Source: Gaeumannomyces sp. JS-464 (lineage: Eukaryota > Ascomycota > Sordariomycetes > Magnaporthales > Magnaporthaceae). From it: 64,000 bases of DNA. The number at the start of each line of letters is the position of its first letter. The stretch's first letter is position 1. The position numbers and the translations under genes are program-made. The notes under the pieces were generated by a model. It had not been told where the DNA came from and did not search any database. It saw only the letters and a list, made by a program, of their open reading frames with translations. The stretch lies in NCBI GenBank assembly GCA_002197995.1, contig NGZR01000004.1, positions 3,906,001 through 3,970,000 on the forward strand, in the 5' to 3' direction. This document shows positions 12,045-23,079 of this stretch, piece by piece.

Positions 12045-12114
12045 GGTTTTATGGCGCATTAGGCGTAGCTTTGGTCTTCCTGCCGAAGTTTCGGGTTCGA
12101 ATCCCGGCACGATT
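12045..12114 (+). pseudogene. tRNA-like sequence with A and B boxes
   Basis: A perfect B box (GGTTCGAATCC, 12094-12104) sits in a T-arm with a good stem (CGGG/CCCG). A near-consensus A box (TGGCGCATTAG, 12052-12062) lies about 40 bp upstream, which is normal tRNA spacing. The acceptor and anticodon stems no longer pair properly, so no isotype can be assigned. It lies between the chromodomain and the 3' LTR of the Gypsy element. It may be a captured tRNA, a SINE remnant, or a primer-tRNA-derived piece. Confidence 0.5.
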
Positions 12115-12409
12115 GTAAAAGTCGATAAGTTTTTGGGCTCGCCCCGGAGCTTATCGAACCTTTATCCCTTTTTTTTTTGCTAACCGTTCGGCGCAAACTT
12201 TTTTACCTTATTTGGTTCCGGTAAATGCTATTTCCTTTTAACCTAATGGTAAAACGGTATTACTTATAACACCCATTTTGCAAATCCCGGGTTTAACTTC
12301 CAGCTAGGCTAGGGGGACCGGCGGTTTTTTTTTGGAAATATCGCGGGTGTTTTTAAAAAAAATCGTCGTTTTACCGTTTTTTTTACTAGCTAACCTTTTT
12401 ATAATTGTT

Positions 12410-12575
12410 TTAGCTAATACTTTCGTAAAGTGTTTTAGCAATTTTTAAAATTGGTTTTTTTTCCCACGTGTTTTTTTCGTAACCGTACTTTTTCCATTTA
12501 ATTAGTTAAGTACTTTTTAAGCCTATTTTTTTAGCTTATAATTTAGGATTTTTTCGATTTCGTACTTTTATTTTA
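12410..12575 (-). pseudogene. Chromodomain at the C-terminus of the Gypsy polyprotein
   Basis: The minus strand reads KYEIEKIL near 12545-12570 and, further on, LIKWKKYGYEKNTWEKKP. This is the chromodomain pattern: YEVEKIL, then YLVKWKGY, then NTWEP. Stops interrupt it. In chromoviruses this domain recognises modified histones and steers integration; here it is identified by motif only. Confidence 0.72.
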
Positions 12576-12829
12576 GGTTAATTTCCATTAACTTGTTATT
12601 TTTAAAGCCTGGTAGCGCTGGTTTAAATAGGGAAATATAAAAAACCAAGTAGGATTTTATAATTAGTGGTAATCGAAATTTGTAATTTACGTTCGAAATT
12701 TTTTTTAATATTTTAAAAAGTCCTAGTTTTTTGTAATTTAGCTTATCGTTTGGTCGTTTCCTTTTAATATTTCGTTAAAAAAGATAAACGCTATCCCTTT
12801 TTTTAAAAGTCGGTTTTTTAATCCTTTTT

Positions 12830-13400
12830 TTGTTTGCCTAAGTAGTTATGCGGTGTCGTAGCTTTTTTAGCTTTGCTTAAAGGTGTTTATGCAGTTTAAT
12901 AAGCTTCGTTACTTGTATTTCCGCTATTAAGGTATATTTTCCTGCTTTAGGTTTTTTATACGCTATGGGCGTAAACCCGTAATTCGTATAAAACGGTGTA
13001 ATTTTTATGCTTTCGTAAATTAAATTGTTATAAGCGAATTAAGTTATAAAAAGTAGTTATACCTAGTCGTTTTATTTATAGTTAACGTAGTAACGTAAAT
13101 ATTGCTTTATAATTTAGTTCGTTCGTTTCGTTTATCCATTTGTTTAAAAGTGGTAAGCCGTGGATAAGGAATGCTTAGCTCCTAGCAAAGCCGTAAACCT
13201 TTTCCAAAATTTGCTTATAAATAGCTTATTTTTATCCGTAATTAAACGGTTCGGCGTGCCGTATTCCGCTATTACGTATTTAATAAAAACGTACGCTAGC
13301 TTAATAGCGTTACTGCTTTTTTATACGGTAAAAATAAGGTATATTTGGTAAGCCTGTTTACTATTACCAGTATATTGTCGTATTTTACTTTAATTATTGG
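12830..13400 (-). pseudogene. Gypsy integrase core remnant
   Basis: The minus strand reads AEYGTPNRLITDKNKLF, FWKRFTALLGAKHSLSTAYH and, downstream, ITPFYTNYGF. These match the integrase core around its catalytic Asp and the conserved STAYHPQTDGQTER region, with in-frame stops where Gln and Trp codons were hit by C-to-T or G-to-A changes. Confidence 0.8.
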
Positions 13401-14399
13401 TTTTTTAAATTAAGGAAGTTTAATAACGAAATTTATAGTAACTTTTTGCTACGTTTCGTCCGGTGCTAATAAAAGTTGCAATAATTTATACGGTTTGTGC
13501 TTATTAGCTTTGTTTTTAGCATAGCTTTCGCAATTTTTTATTGCGTTTTGTACTTCGGCCCGAGTTTTTGCAAACCCGTGGTATTATTATAGCCGTTTAC
13601 AAGTTTTTTTTACGTTTTGGTAACCGTGTATTAGCTAGTTATAAATTTGTTGGATTTTTTTTAGGGTTTAAATTTTTCCTTACCGGACCGTTGTAACGAG
13701 CACTTTTTATACCGGAATTAAAAATCCGTTTAGTTTTTTCGTTAGGATTATTTGTATTTTTTTTAGGTATTATAACCTAATGGTTCGGTCGTCGGCTTAA
13801 ACCGTCCGCCTAGCCGTTTTCCGACCCTTTTCGGTATTTAATCCGAATATCGTAATTTTGCAAAAACTTGCTTTAACGGACTTATCGTTTATTTAGGTTT
13901 TTGCTTATAGTAAAGTGCGTTAGGTTTTTATAGTTTATATATATTATAACTTAATGCTTCGCTTTATAAAAGTGTAACCGCCATTTTTCGAGTGCTTAAA
14001 TTATCGTTAAAAGTTTTTTGTCGTGGATTTGGTAGTTTAACTTAAATCCGTTTAACTTTTGCGAAAAGAACGCGTAGGGGTGCAACCGTTTTTAATCGTT
14101 TCGCTGTTTAAGTTGGCCGCCGATCGCGTAATTCGACGCGTCGGTTTTAACCTCGAAAGGTTTTTTTAAGTTTAAAAATGCTAATATTGGTTTTTTTAAT
14201 ACGGCGTTTCGTAATTGCTCGAAAGCCTTTTATTTTTACCTTTTTTAATAAAACTAGTGGTTATTTTTGGTAAAGTTCGTAAATAATGTGGCGATTTTAC
14301 TATAACTACGGATAAACCGTTTATAAAAGTTTAAAAATTTTAAAAACCTTTATACTTTCGTAACGTTTTTAAATATAAGCCATTTTTTTAACTTTTTCG

Positions 14400-15200
14400 A
14401 CTTTTTTAGGATTTATGCAAATTTGTTCGGGTATAACCACGAATCCCAAAAAAGCAACTTTTTACGAATGCTATTCGCACTTTTCTAGTTTAACGAAAAG
14501 TTTTGCGCTAAGCAGTTTTTAAAACACCTTATATATATTATTTATGCTTTTCCATCGTTTTCGAAAAAATTAAAATATCGTTTAAATACGCGAAAACGAA
14601 AATGTTAAGGTATTCGCGTAATATATGGTTAATTATTTTTTGGAATATAGCTAATGCGTTAATAAGCTCGAAAGTTATTACTAAAAACTCGTAGCATTTA
14701 AGCCTCGTTTTAAAAGCCGTAAGCCATTTTTGGCCCTTTTTAATCCGTATTAAACTATAAGCTTTTCGTAAGTTTAAAGCCGTAAAGTACTAAGCTTTGC
14801 CGAGCTTATCGCGTAATTCGTCGATAAAAAGTAAAAAGTACCGATTTTTATCGTAACCTTATTTAATGGTCGGTAGTTAATGCATATTCGCTCCGTCCCG
14901 TTTTTTTTCTTTTTTATAAAATCCCATGTTTTATTAAAAAATCGGAAGGTTTAATATAGCCTTTTCGTAAATTTTCTTTTAATTGTTTTTTTAGCACCTT
15001 TTACTGCTAAAAGCTAAACTAGTATAGCTTTTGGTATTTAAGCTGCGTTTTTGGTTTAAGTTTAATTTTAAAGTTAAACGGTTTATATTCGGGAAATACC
15101 GTTTTTAGGTTTTTCCGAAACAATTTCTCGTATTTGTGGTATTCCTCCAAAACATTCGCGAGCCGTTTTTTAATATTGGTTTGGTCGTTTTAGTTGCTTT
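14400..15200 (-). pseudogene. Gypsy reverse transcriptase remnant
   Basis: The minus strand reads ENLRKGYIKPSDF, CINYRPLNKVTIK and VFAYLNDILIF (the last at about 14568-14598). This is the Gypsy RT order. The catalytic YLDD is YLND at 14577-14588, a G-to-A change of the first Asp. Several stops are present. Confidence 0.85.
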
Positions 15201-16599
15201 CCGTTTTGGATAATCGCGTATTTATCGATGCTAAATGCAAAGGTAAATTGCTAAGTCCTATTACCGTTATAACCTTCCTTCGTTGCTTTTTATGCTTACG
15301 GTTTGCGGTTTATAATTAGTAAACCGTTTTAATTATTTGTGGCTTTTCCTATTAGATTTAACCGGTAGTTTAATTTATTCGTAAGTTATTTTTCCTAAGC
15401 TAAGGGATTTCGAAAATCACATTTCCTTTTTTTATATCCAGCTTATCCAATATAATAGTAACGTTTTCCCCGTTTTAAATGCGTAATATTATTAGCTATG
15501 TTTTTCGGTCGATCCATTTTTTATTATAAACGATAGGTATTTTTTCGACCGTTTTAAATTAGTACGGTTAGCGTTTCCATTTCGTAGGAATTTTATACCG
15601 TTTAACCGCTTATAGCGATACGTAATCGCTTTATACTTTGCAATCGATTATTACCTTAACTTCCTTTTTTTAATATTTTATCCGGAATGTTAATAGGTCG
15701 TATAGTTAACTCGATTTTGCTATTACGAGGGTTTTTAATCGGTTTTCGTTTCCCATTTTGTGCTTTTCGCTCGGGTGGTTTTTTTAGTTTTTTAATAAAA
15801 GGAACGAGTACCGTACGTTTATCTTTTTATTCGGGTTAAACGGTACGTACGTTTAAGCGATCCTTTAATGCTAAGTTTCCGCTTTTTATGCCATATGTTT
15901 TTTGCATTTCGCAATTTCGCATTTCTTTTAATTAAGCGTTTTAATAACATATAGCATCGGGTACCGCTCGCTAGGTTTGAAAATTGTAATAAATTTGCCG
16001 ATCCGAGTTAATTCCCATTATGGCAATTGGAATGCTAAACGGGGTTTAATTTTAAGCTTGTTTTTTAACTTTCGTAAAAAGAAATCGTATTTAAACTTAG
16101 GTTTTAAATGGAATTTGCACTTTCCGTAAATGCATTTTGCTTAAAAAAGGTATAAATATCCAAAGTATTTTATATCGATGCTAAAGTAATCCTCGGGATT
16201 TAACACAGCCCGTTTTAATTCGTTTGCGTCGTTAAACTTATAATTAGCATATTTAACTTCCTATTGGTCGGTAAACCACGATAAAAGTTGGCCGTTATTT
16301 CCGTCCGTTAAAGTAGCGTAGCATAACGGGGCTATTTAGGTGTTTTAAAACCTTAACGTTCCAAAAACACTCCGAGATATTAAAAAGCGTAAAAGCGTGC
16401 TGGTTTTTCCAATTTGCCTGCTTTTCGCGAATTATAAATACAGAAGTTCCGCCGTTTAAACCTTCCGTTTATTCCTAAAACTCGGCCGTTTCGAAGTTTT
16501 AACCCTTTTAGTTTATTTTAACGTCGGTATTAAAATCTTTCGACTTTTAAAAAAGGTGTGTTTAACTTAAAAGCTTTTTCGGGCTTCTTTTTCCTTTGC

Positions 16600-17890
16600 G
16601 TTACTTATTAAAGTTGCTTTTTTTTAAATCCCGCGAAAGGCGGTATCGTTTTCCTTTTTTAAATTTTTAAGCCCGAAAACGATCCGTTATTTTCCCTCGC
16701 TGTTATATTCGAGCTTTATAGCTTTAAATATGCAAATGCTTTATAATTTCCGAAAATATTATTGGATAACCTTTTTATCGGATTAATATATAGCGTATAG
16801 CTCGTCGTAATAGCCCGTTTAGTTAAACGCTATTTTAAAACACAATTCCTTTTATGTTAAGCTTTTTGCGTTCGTTAAAAGTTCGTTACCTAACGGTTGT
16901 TATCCCGTTAAAAGCAATTAACTTTTATATAGCCAGTTTAGCCGTATTTAAAACATTTCCCGTTTTTCGGGTTTTGTTTTGTTTTTTTATTGCTTTTGTT
17001 ATTAATAAACGGCTTTCGCATTAAAGTTTATAAGGTTTAAATGCGTTTTATAAACCGTAATAAGTTGCTATTTAGCCTTTTTTGGTTAGCTTTGTTATTT
17101 TATATCGCGTTTTTAAAATTATATTTTTTCTTTTTTTATTATCGTTCGTACAATTTATTACTAATACGAACTACGTTTTTAACGTAATCCGTAAAAAACT
17201 CCGGGCGATTTTGCTTTGCGAGTTTATTTTTTACGTTTTCGCGCAATCCGTTGTAAAAGTGCAATATTAACGTAACGTCGCTTTAATTAAGCTTAACGTT
17301 AATTCGTTAAAAGTCCGCTGCGTATTTGGTTATAAAGCCTCGCTATTTAAAAGCCAGCAAGTTTTTTTCCGCGATTCGGGTTTCGTCGATTATATTAAAC
17401 ACTTTTCCGACCTTTTTTCCAAAGGTTTCGAAATTGGCGAAAATAAGCTTAGTGGCTTTTTGGCTACTTTATACCTTTTAAGGTAGTTATTCCAGGTCGG
17501 CTGGAATTATTTTTTCATTTTGCCGTTTAGCTTAGTAGTAGTGTAGGCAACCTTTTATTCCTCGCTTACGAATTGCTATTGGTAAAATTTAAAATAGCTT
17601 TTGCATTCGGTAAAAAACGTTTTAAGCTTACCGTCCTCCTTTTTATAAAAATCCGAAAACGGAAACTTGTACGCTTTAATTGCGATAAGCGTTTTAAAAG
17701 ACATTAATTTCGTAGTAAATTGCTTTATTTCGGCCTAGCTTTTAGCGATTTTATCCGATATAAGTTTTAAAAAGGCTGGCCGTGTTAGCGGTTTTATTAA
17801 GGTCGTATTTAACACCGTTAAGGGTAAAAACCGTGGTTTTTTCCTTTTTAGGCTTTTTATTATTGCTCGCTATAACTGCATTATTTTCCC
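16600..17890 (-). pseudogene. Gypsy gag remnant with CCHC knuckle
   Basis: Starting from a minus-strand ATG just inside the 5' LTR, the reading shows a capsid-like core (EDGKLKTFFTECKSYFKF, then KMKKWFQPTW-like sequence). A knuckle follows at 16914-16955 that reads C-x2-Y-x4-Y-x4-C where CCHC is expected: the second Cys and the His have both become Tyr through single transitions. Several stops are present. Confidence 0.78.
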
Positions 17891-17922
17891 TCCGATAAGG
17901 TACTAAATAGGATTAGTTAAAA

Positions 17923-18329
17923 TGTTATAATTAAGGGTTTGCTTTTAAGGTAGGGCATTTCGGGGGTGGAAAAGATAATATCGCTAGTTTGGTTAACAGG
18001 GGAACACGTAATTTAAAAGGATAATTTAATTGCTTGTTTTAAGGGATGCCTAAGAGCTAATTTAGGTTAATTAATGCCGAAGCTTTAATTAAAGCTACTT
18101 AAAATAGTAGGAAATCCATCCTTTTATATATACGTTGCCTTTTGCTTTATAACGGGTTGGATTTGTGGTTTGTTATAAATCCACAAATCCCTTTTGGATT
18201 TATTGCTTTGTTATAAATCCATAAATCCCTTTTTGTTTACGTGGTTTTACGTAACTAAAGCGGGGCGGAAGCACCACTTCGGGGCCCCTTTTATCCTGCT
18301 GTCCTGGGGCTTGCATGCTGGTCGTAACA
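17923..18329 (-). repeat. 5' LTR of the Gypsy element
   Basis: This 407-bp repeat is colinear with 10929-11376 and has TG..CA ends. Gag begins about 35-50 bp inside it on the minus strand. Confidence 0.88.
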
Positions 18330-19850
18330 CGGTATTCCGCTAGTTTTCGTAAGGTATGCGCGAAATATATGTCCTTTTTTTCCGCAATAAAAACAAAAGT
18401 TTTAAACTATACGCCGGTTTTTTTTTGCTAGTATAATGGGGGGCGGCTTTTGGTATTAACCTTATTAAAGTTTATAAGGTCGCCGTTATGCGCCGTGTTT
18501 TACTGCGAACCCGGGCGGTTTTAAAGCGTTTAATTATAATTCCGCTAGCGATAAGCATAATTAGCAATGTTATTAAACAAATCGCGAAATAGTGCCACCC
18601 ATTTGTTAAATGCGTTAAAAGCTAATTGTAATAATAGGAGGATAAAGCGAAGTAGCCCGTTAAATTCGCTATTAACTTTTTCTTTTAAAGCTTTTACTAA
18701 TTATGCGTTAATTATATCGCATAAATTAGCGAAACGGTGGAATTTGTTAATAAAATTTTCGAAAAAGCTTTTTCCTTATTTAAGGCTAGCAAAGTGCCGT
18801 CGGGCCGCTTATACCGCGTCGGCCGTAATATATACCGGGTTAAAAGTGCGAAATAGGTCGGCGATAATATGGATTTATTTAAACGACGAGTTATTATTAG
18901 TAGGTATTTTGCTTTTAACCAAGCTGTACGTTTATCCCGCGAGGAACTGCCCGGCGTATAACACCTTTTTTTTTTTTTTAAAAACGCTGGTTCGTTTAAC
19001 GCGAACTTGGTTTGCAATTAAGCTTTTTAAAACTCGTAAACCTCCTATCGTACTTTAAATAAAAGCTGCTTCCTTACGAACGTTAAAAATTTTTAGGTCG
19101 AAAAAGCCGCCGTTTCCCCGGTGGTTAATAAAAAGGCGCTAATTGGTAGGAAATTAGCGTTAGGTGTAAATGTAAATGCTTTGCAAATAGCTAATATGTG
19201 CGTTTTTAAGCTAAAAAGGTCCTCGTAACGGGTTAACCTTTGGTAGCCAAATCCCCGCCTTTATTTTTATTATGCTTCGAAGGTTATAATCTTATCCCGC
19301 GCTTTTTAAAGCCGGGTTATTACCGCTTTTTTCCGACGCGTTCGCTTTCCGCTTATTTTCCTCCAATTTAGCGCTTTTAGCCATTTTTCGTTTAATATCG
19401 GCTAATACGGTTTAATGCGTTACCGACGTTTAATTTAAGCTGTTTTTGCTAGCGGCATTAATAATAAGCAAATTGTTTACGCCGTTATTTAATTTTAATA
19501 AAATGGCGTTTATTTAATCCATCGCTTGCTTAAAACCGCTAATAACGCCGATAAAAGCTGTTATACTCGCTTTTTTTGCCTTTCGAATTAAAGTTATTAA
19601 AGTAAGGAATTCGGCGAAAAATTCGCTAAAACTCCGCTCGCTTTATAATGCGGCTCCGCTGCCCAAAGCTTTATTTGTTATGTGGGTAACTCCTGGTCGT
19701 TTTGAAAATTTTGGTAAATAGTTATTAGTTCGCCGTCGGTTTTTTAGTAATGCTTCGTGGTTTTGTTTATAGTTTCGTAATATGTTGCGTTTTGGTCCTA
19801 GCAAAAAGCGGTCGGCTTTAACCGGTTTTTGAAAAAATAGCGCAATAAAC
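18330..19850 (-). pseudogene. Degraded gag-like ORF with CCHC zinc knuckle, unassigned
   Basis: The minus-strand reading from about 19850 down to the Gypsy LTR includes long basic and Ser/Lys-rich stretches (FFAEFLTLITLIRKAKKAS, KRKMAKSAKLEENKRKA). It ends at a knuckle, CFYCGKKGHIFRAY, at 18354-18395. The last Cys of the CCHC has become Tyr by a G-to-A change. The frame is truncated at the LTR boundary at 18330, so this is an older element interrupted by, or recombined with, the Gypsy copy. It does not resemble the Copia gag that should precede the integrase on the other strand. I cannot assign a family. Confidence 0.5.
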
Positions 19851-19952
19851 TATTACAATGCAACATTTAAATGCTAGGAAAAAAGCTTATTATTGCGCGA
19901 AAAGGGAAAAAAAACTCCTATTTTTTAATAGCGGAAAGCCGTATATATACAA

Positions 19953-20027
19953 GCTAAGTGGTAGTTAAAAAATCGCTTCGTAATATTAGGTAATGGCTAA
20001 GTGGTAGCTAAGGATCGCTTCGTAATA
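19953..20027. repeat. Two tandem copies of a 32-33 bp unit
   Basis: GCTAAGTGGTAGYTAA followed by ATCGCTTCGTAATA occurs at 19953-19985 and 19996-20027, a period of 43 bp. It lies between the minus-strand gag-like relic and the plus-strand Copia relic. Confidence 0.75.
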
Positions 20028-20049
20028 GCCACTTTTAGTTTTTTTTCGA

Positions 20050-22970
20050 CGACGTTACTTATGTTACGACGGCAATTAGCTTATAACGGAAATAAAATCG
20101 CGAAAGCAGTTTTCCTTACGAAAGCTAAGCTAAAATGCGTGTATAAACGCTTTAGGCACCCATTTATCAAATAAATTTTGGAACGTTTTAAAGCGTGCAA
20201 AACACGAGGCTAATCGCGACGCTTTTGCAATAATTAATCGAATGTGCCATTTTTATTAAAAAAAAAGGTCCTACATTATAACGCTTTCGATTTAAACTTT
20301 AAAACGATATTAATTTTAATTATAAGATAATTATAAACGTGTTTTACATTAATTATAAGCCAATTTTTAACGTAATTAATACGAGCATAGCTTTTTAATA
20401 TTGCAGCGCTTTTTAAAAATATATCGGCAAAAAAAACGTGGAAAGCTTTTAAACGGTGCTAAATCGACGTTTATTTAAAGCCTTTTAACGTAATTTCTTA
20501 TAATGCCAGTACTAACTTCGCCGCGAGCGAATTTTAAACGGAAATAAAGCTTTTTAGAATTATTTGTTAATAGGTCCTAATCGAAGCGCATTAGTTAATC
20601 GGCAAAATTAAAAGATATTACGCCTTTTTACGCCGGGCTTTTAATATTATCCGATAAAAGTGCTTAACTATGCATTTCGAATTAGTGCTTTAAAAAGCAG
20701 TAAAAGCCGTAAACAATACGGCCGGCCCCGACGAACTTATCCTTATATTGCTCGTTTTTAAAGCAATGCTTCGAATTAATAACGAATTGCTACTTTTATA
20801 AACCTAGGTATAAAAAGCCGCCGCAATTAGGAAAGCTATGGCAAAAATCCGGACTTTACACGATAAGCGACGTGTGTAAAAAGCATTGGCTGCACGTAAC
20901 GAAGCGAACATAAAACGGGTGCTTTCGAGCTTTTTAGCTTTAAAAAGCGAGGTTTTAATGTTTCGAAAAAAGGATAAATGGTAAGGCCTGTATAAAGTCC
21001 TATTTATAACAAACACGTTAATTACGTTAAAAACGATTAACGGTAACGCGACTTTTAAAAGCACGGTGGTTAAACCTTACCATAAAGCAAAAAAACCTAT
21101 CGTATAAAAATCCGAAAAGCAGTTAGCACCTTTCGAATACTTTAAGCCCGAACAGCTAAAACGCCGAAGGAAACCCTTAAAAAAAAGGCCGCAAAACAGC
21201 AAAACAAAAAGCCTTAAAATTAAACAGCCATTTTATTTAAAATTACGGTATTACTTAAAATTCCTAACAAACGAAGTTACCTTTATAAAAACGCACAATT
21301 AACAATTGTAATAAAACGAAGCTTTTGGCAAATGCATACGACGTTTTTAAACGCTAAAAAGCATTAATCTTACCAATTAGCGATTTGATTTAAATAAAAA
21401 GGTAAAATTACAGCTCCTGGTTTACCATTTAAGCAATTAACCTAATAAAAACTAAACGCATTTATCGGCGTTAAAATAATTAAGCCGATTATTAAAAAAA
21501 CCCTTAACGGAGCTACGATTTTTAAATTACGAATTATAAACGAGGTAAAAACGCAAACCTTAAAACCCTTTAAAAAATCGAAACTTATAGCTATAAAATA
21601 TAACGACGAGGAAAAACATAACATTTTTACGCAATTTCCCACGATTATAAAATGCAGTTAACGATTAATCCTAACGATCGCATTATCGTTTACGCTTATA
21701 AAGTTTAATTTAATAATTTGAAATATTAGTTAAACGTACACCCAATCGAAATTAAAACTATAAAAAAACGTTTTTTTGCGCTTATTTAAAAAGTTGTTAA
21801 TATGGTTTAAACCGGGCACGTTGCTTAAGGTAATTAAGCCTTTTTACGAAATCGTGGAATTAGGATTGCATTGGTTCGTTATTTACTAAAAGCATTACAA
21901 AAAGCGTTTAAATTGCCAAACGTTAAGCTACGATTTTTATTTGCTTATTTTAAAAAGCGGATAAAACTTTAAAATCGTAAGCATGCAAATAAACGACATT
22001 TTAAATTTTAAAAATCCGGACTTTTTAATAAAGGAAAAATTAGCGATTTAGGAAATAGGCTTTCGTGCAAAACCGAAATTAATTTTTAAACCGGGAAACG
22101 AAGCCGATTTTAACGGGTGTAAAATCCTAATAGGAAATTATAAGCTTAAAATTCGACAAAAAAAACAAGGTAAAAGGTTTAAACTAATAAAAACCGATTT
22201 AAAAAGCCTAAGTTATAAATATATCGTTTAAAAAGCTTAAAGCGTATATATTAGTTCCATATGCTAACCGGAAGCCGCATTTAACTATTTCGTAACGGTG
22301 TAAACCAAAAACCCGGGATAAAAAAACGTGGTTAAACTAAACAAAAAAATTAAATGGTAAATCGATAACGCTTAAAAAGGGTTAAAATACGTTTTATTGG
22401 ATTTGCAAAAAACTAACCTTTACGTTTTTATAAACGAATTATTCGTAAATAATTTAAACTTAAGTTTATAAATCGGGTTTGTAATTATATTAAGTAATGA
22501 AAAATCCGACGATTAAAAAACCAGCTTTTAATTAATCGGGAATATTTTGCATTAAACGTTAGTTAAATGCAAAAGGGTTACGAAAAGCGTTTTCGCAAAT
22601 AAGATTTACGGGATGGTTAGCGGGTTTAATGCAACTTACGTTTTTAATTTAACGCTCGTAACGATTTTTAAAAAGCTAAATTAAAAAGCCCCGAAATTAA
22701 TAATTTGCACCGATAGCTTTTCGTTATATTAATGCTTCGTATAATTGGGCATAATAACGAAAAAAAAGCTTATAATTAATATTATAGCACTTAAAAATTT
22801 TTACGAAAAGCGCGAAATCGACGAAATTTGCTAAATCGCAAAATTAAATAATCCGGCAAACGCGATAATTAAAAATTAGCTAAATAAGGCTTTAAAAGAT
22901 TTGGTTATAAATAATACGATAACGGTACGAATCGAAGGTTAAGTAAAGCGCGAAAAACAATAAAAAAAAG
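20050..22970 (+). mobile_element. Ty1/Copia retrotransposon relic (integrase, RT, RNase H)
   Basis: The plus strand reads, in Copia order: a pre-integrase motif (FLTKAKLKCVYKRFRHP, about 20110-20165); an integrase core (NISAKKTWKAFKRC, then KAVKAVNNTAGPDEL, 20400-20730); a linker (RKKDKW, then TFKSTVVKPYHKAKKP, 20950-21100); reverse transcriptase (IKPFYEIVELGLHWF near 21840, FRAKPKLIFKPGNEADFNG near 22060); and RNase H (LYVFINELFVNN near 22430, ICTDSFSLY near 22710). The RNase H motif is VDGSFANN in relatives. Here Asp, Gly and Ser are replaced through G-to-A and C-to-T changes. Gag, protease and LTRs were not found, so the copy is truncated or its ends are too decayed to see. Confidence 0.82.
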
Positions 22971-23079
22971 CGAAAGAAAGCAGTTAAAATCGATTTGTTA
23001 TAACCTAAAAATGGCTAACGATGTAATTAAAAAAACGAAATTACCAAAACGTAAAAACAACTGGAAAACGATCCTACGA

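Larger units (their letters stand above)
10929..18329 (-). mobile_element. Gypsy chromovirus LTR retrotransposon, RIP-degraded
   Basis: Two direct repeats of about 448 and 407 bp, each starting TGTTA and ending GTAACA, flank a 6.5 kb internal region. Read on the minus strand, the internal region gives gag with a CCHC knuckle, reverse transcriptase, integrase and a C-terminal chromodomain, in Gypsy/Metaviridae order. A purine-rich tract (AAAAAGGGAAA on the minus strand) sits just inside the 3' LTR at about 11380-11395, as expected for a polypurine tract. The element is very AT-rich and every domain contains stops. Flanking sequences (CTTTA left, CGGTA right) do not form a clear target-site duplication, so one side has probably been rearranged. 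About 1 kb between the chromodomain and the 3' LTR is non-coding and contains a tRNA-like sequence. Confidence 0.88.

Noticed and set aside
13160..13351. Small plus-strand ORF in the AT-rich block
   Set aside because: It lies antisense to the recognisable Gypsy integrase remnant.
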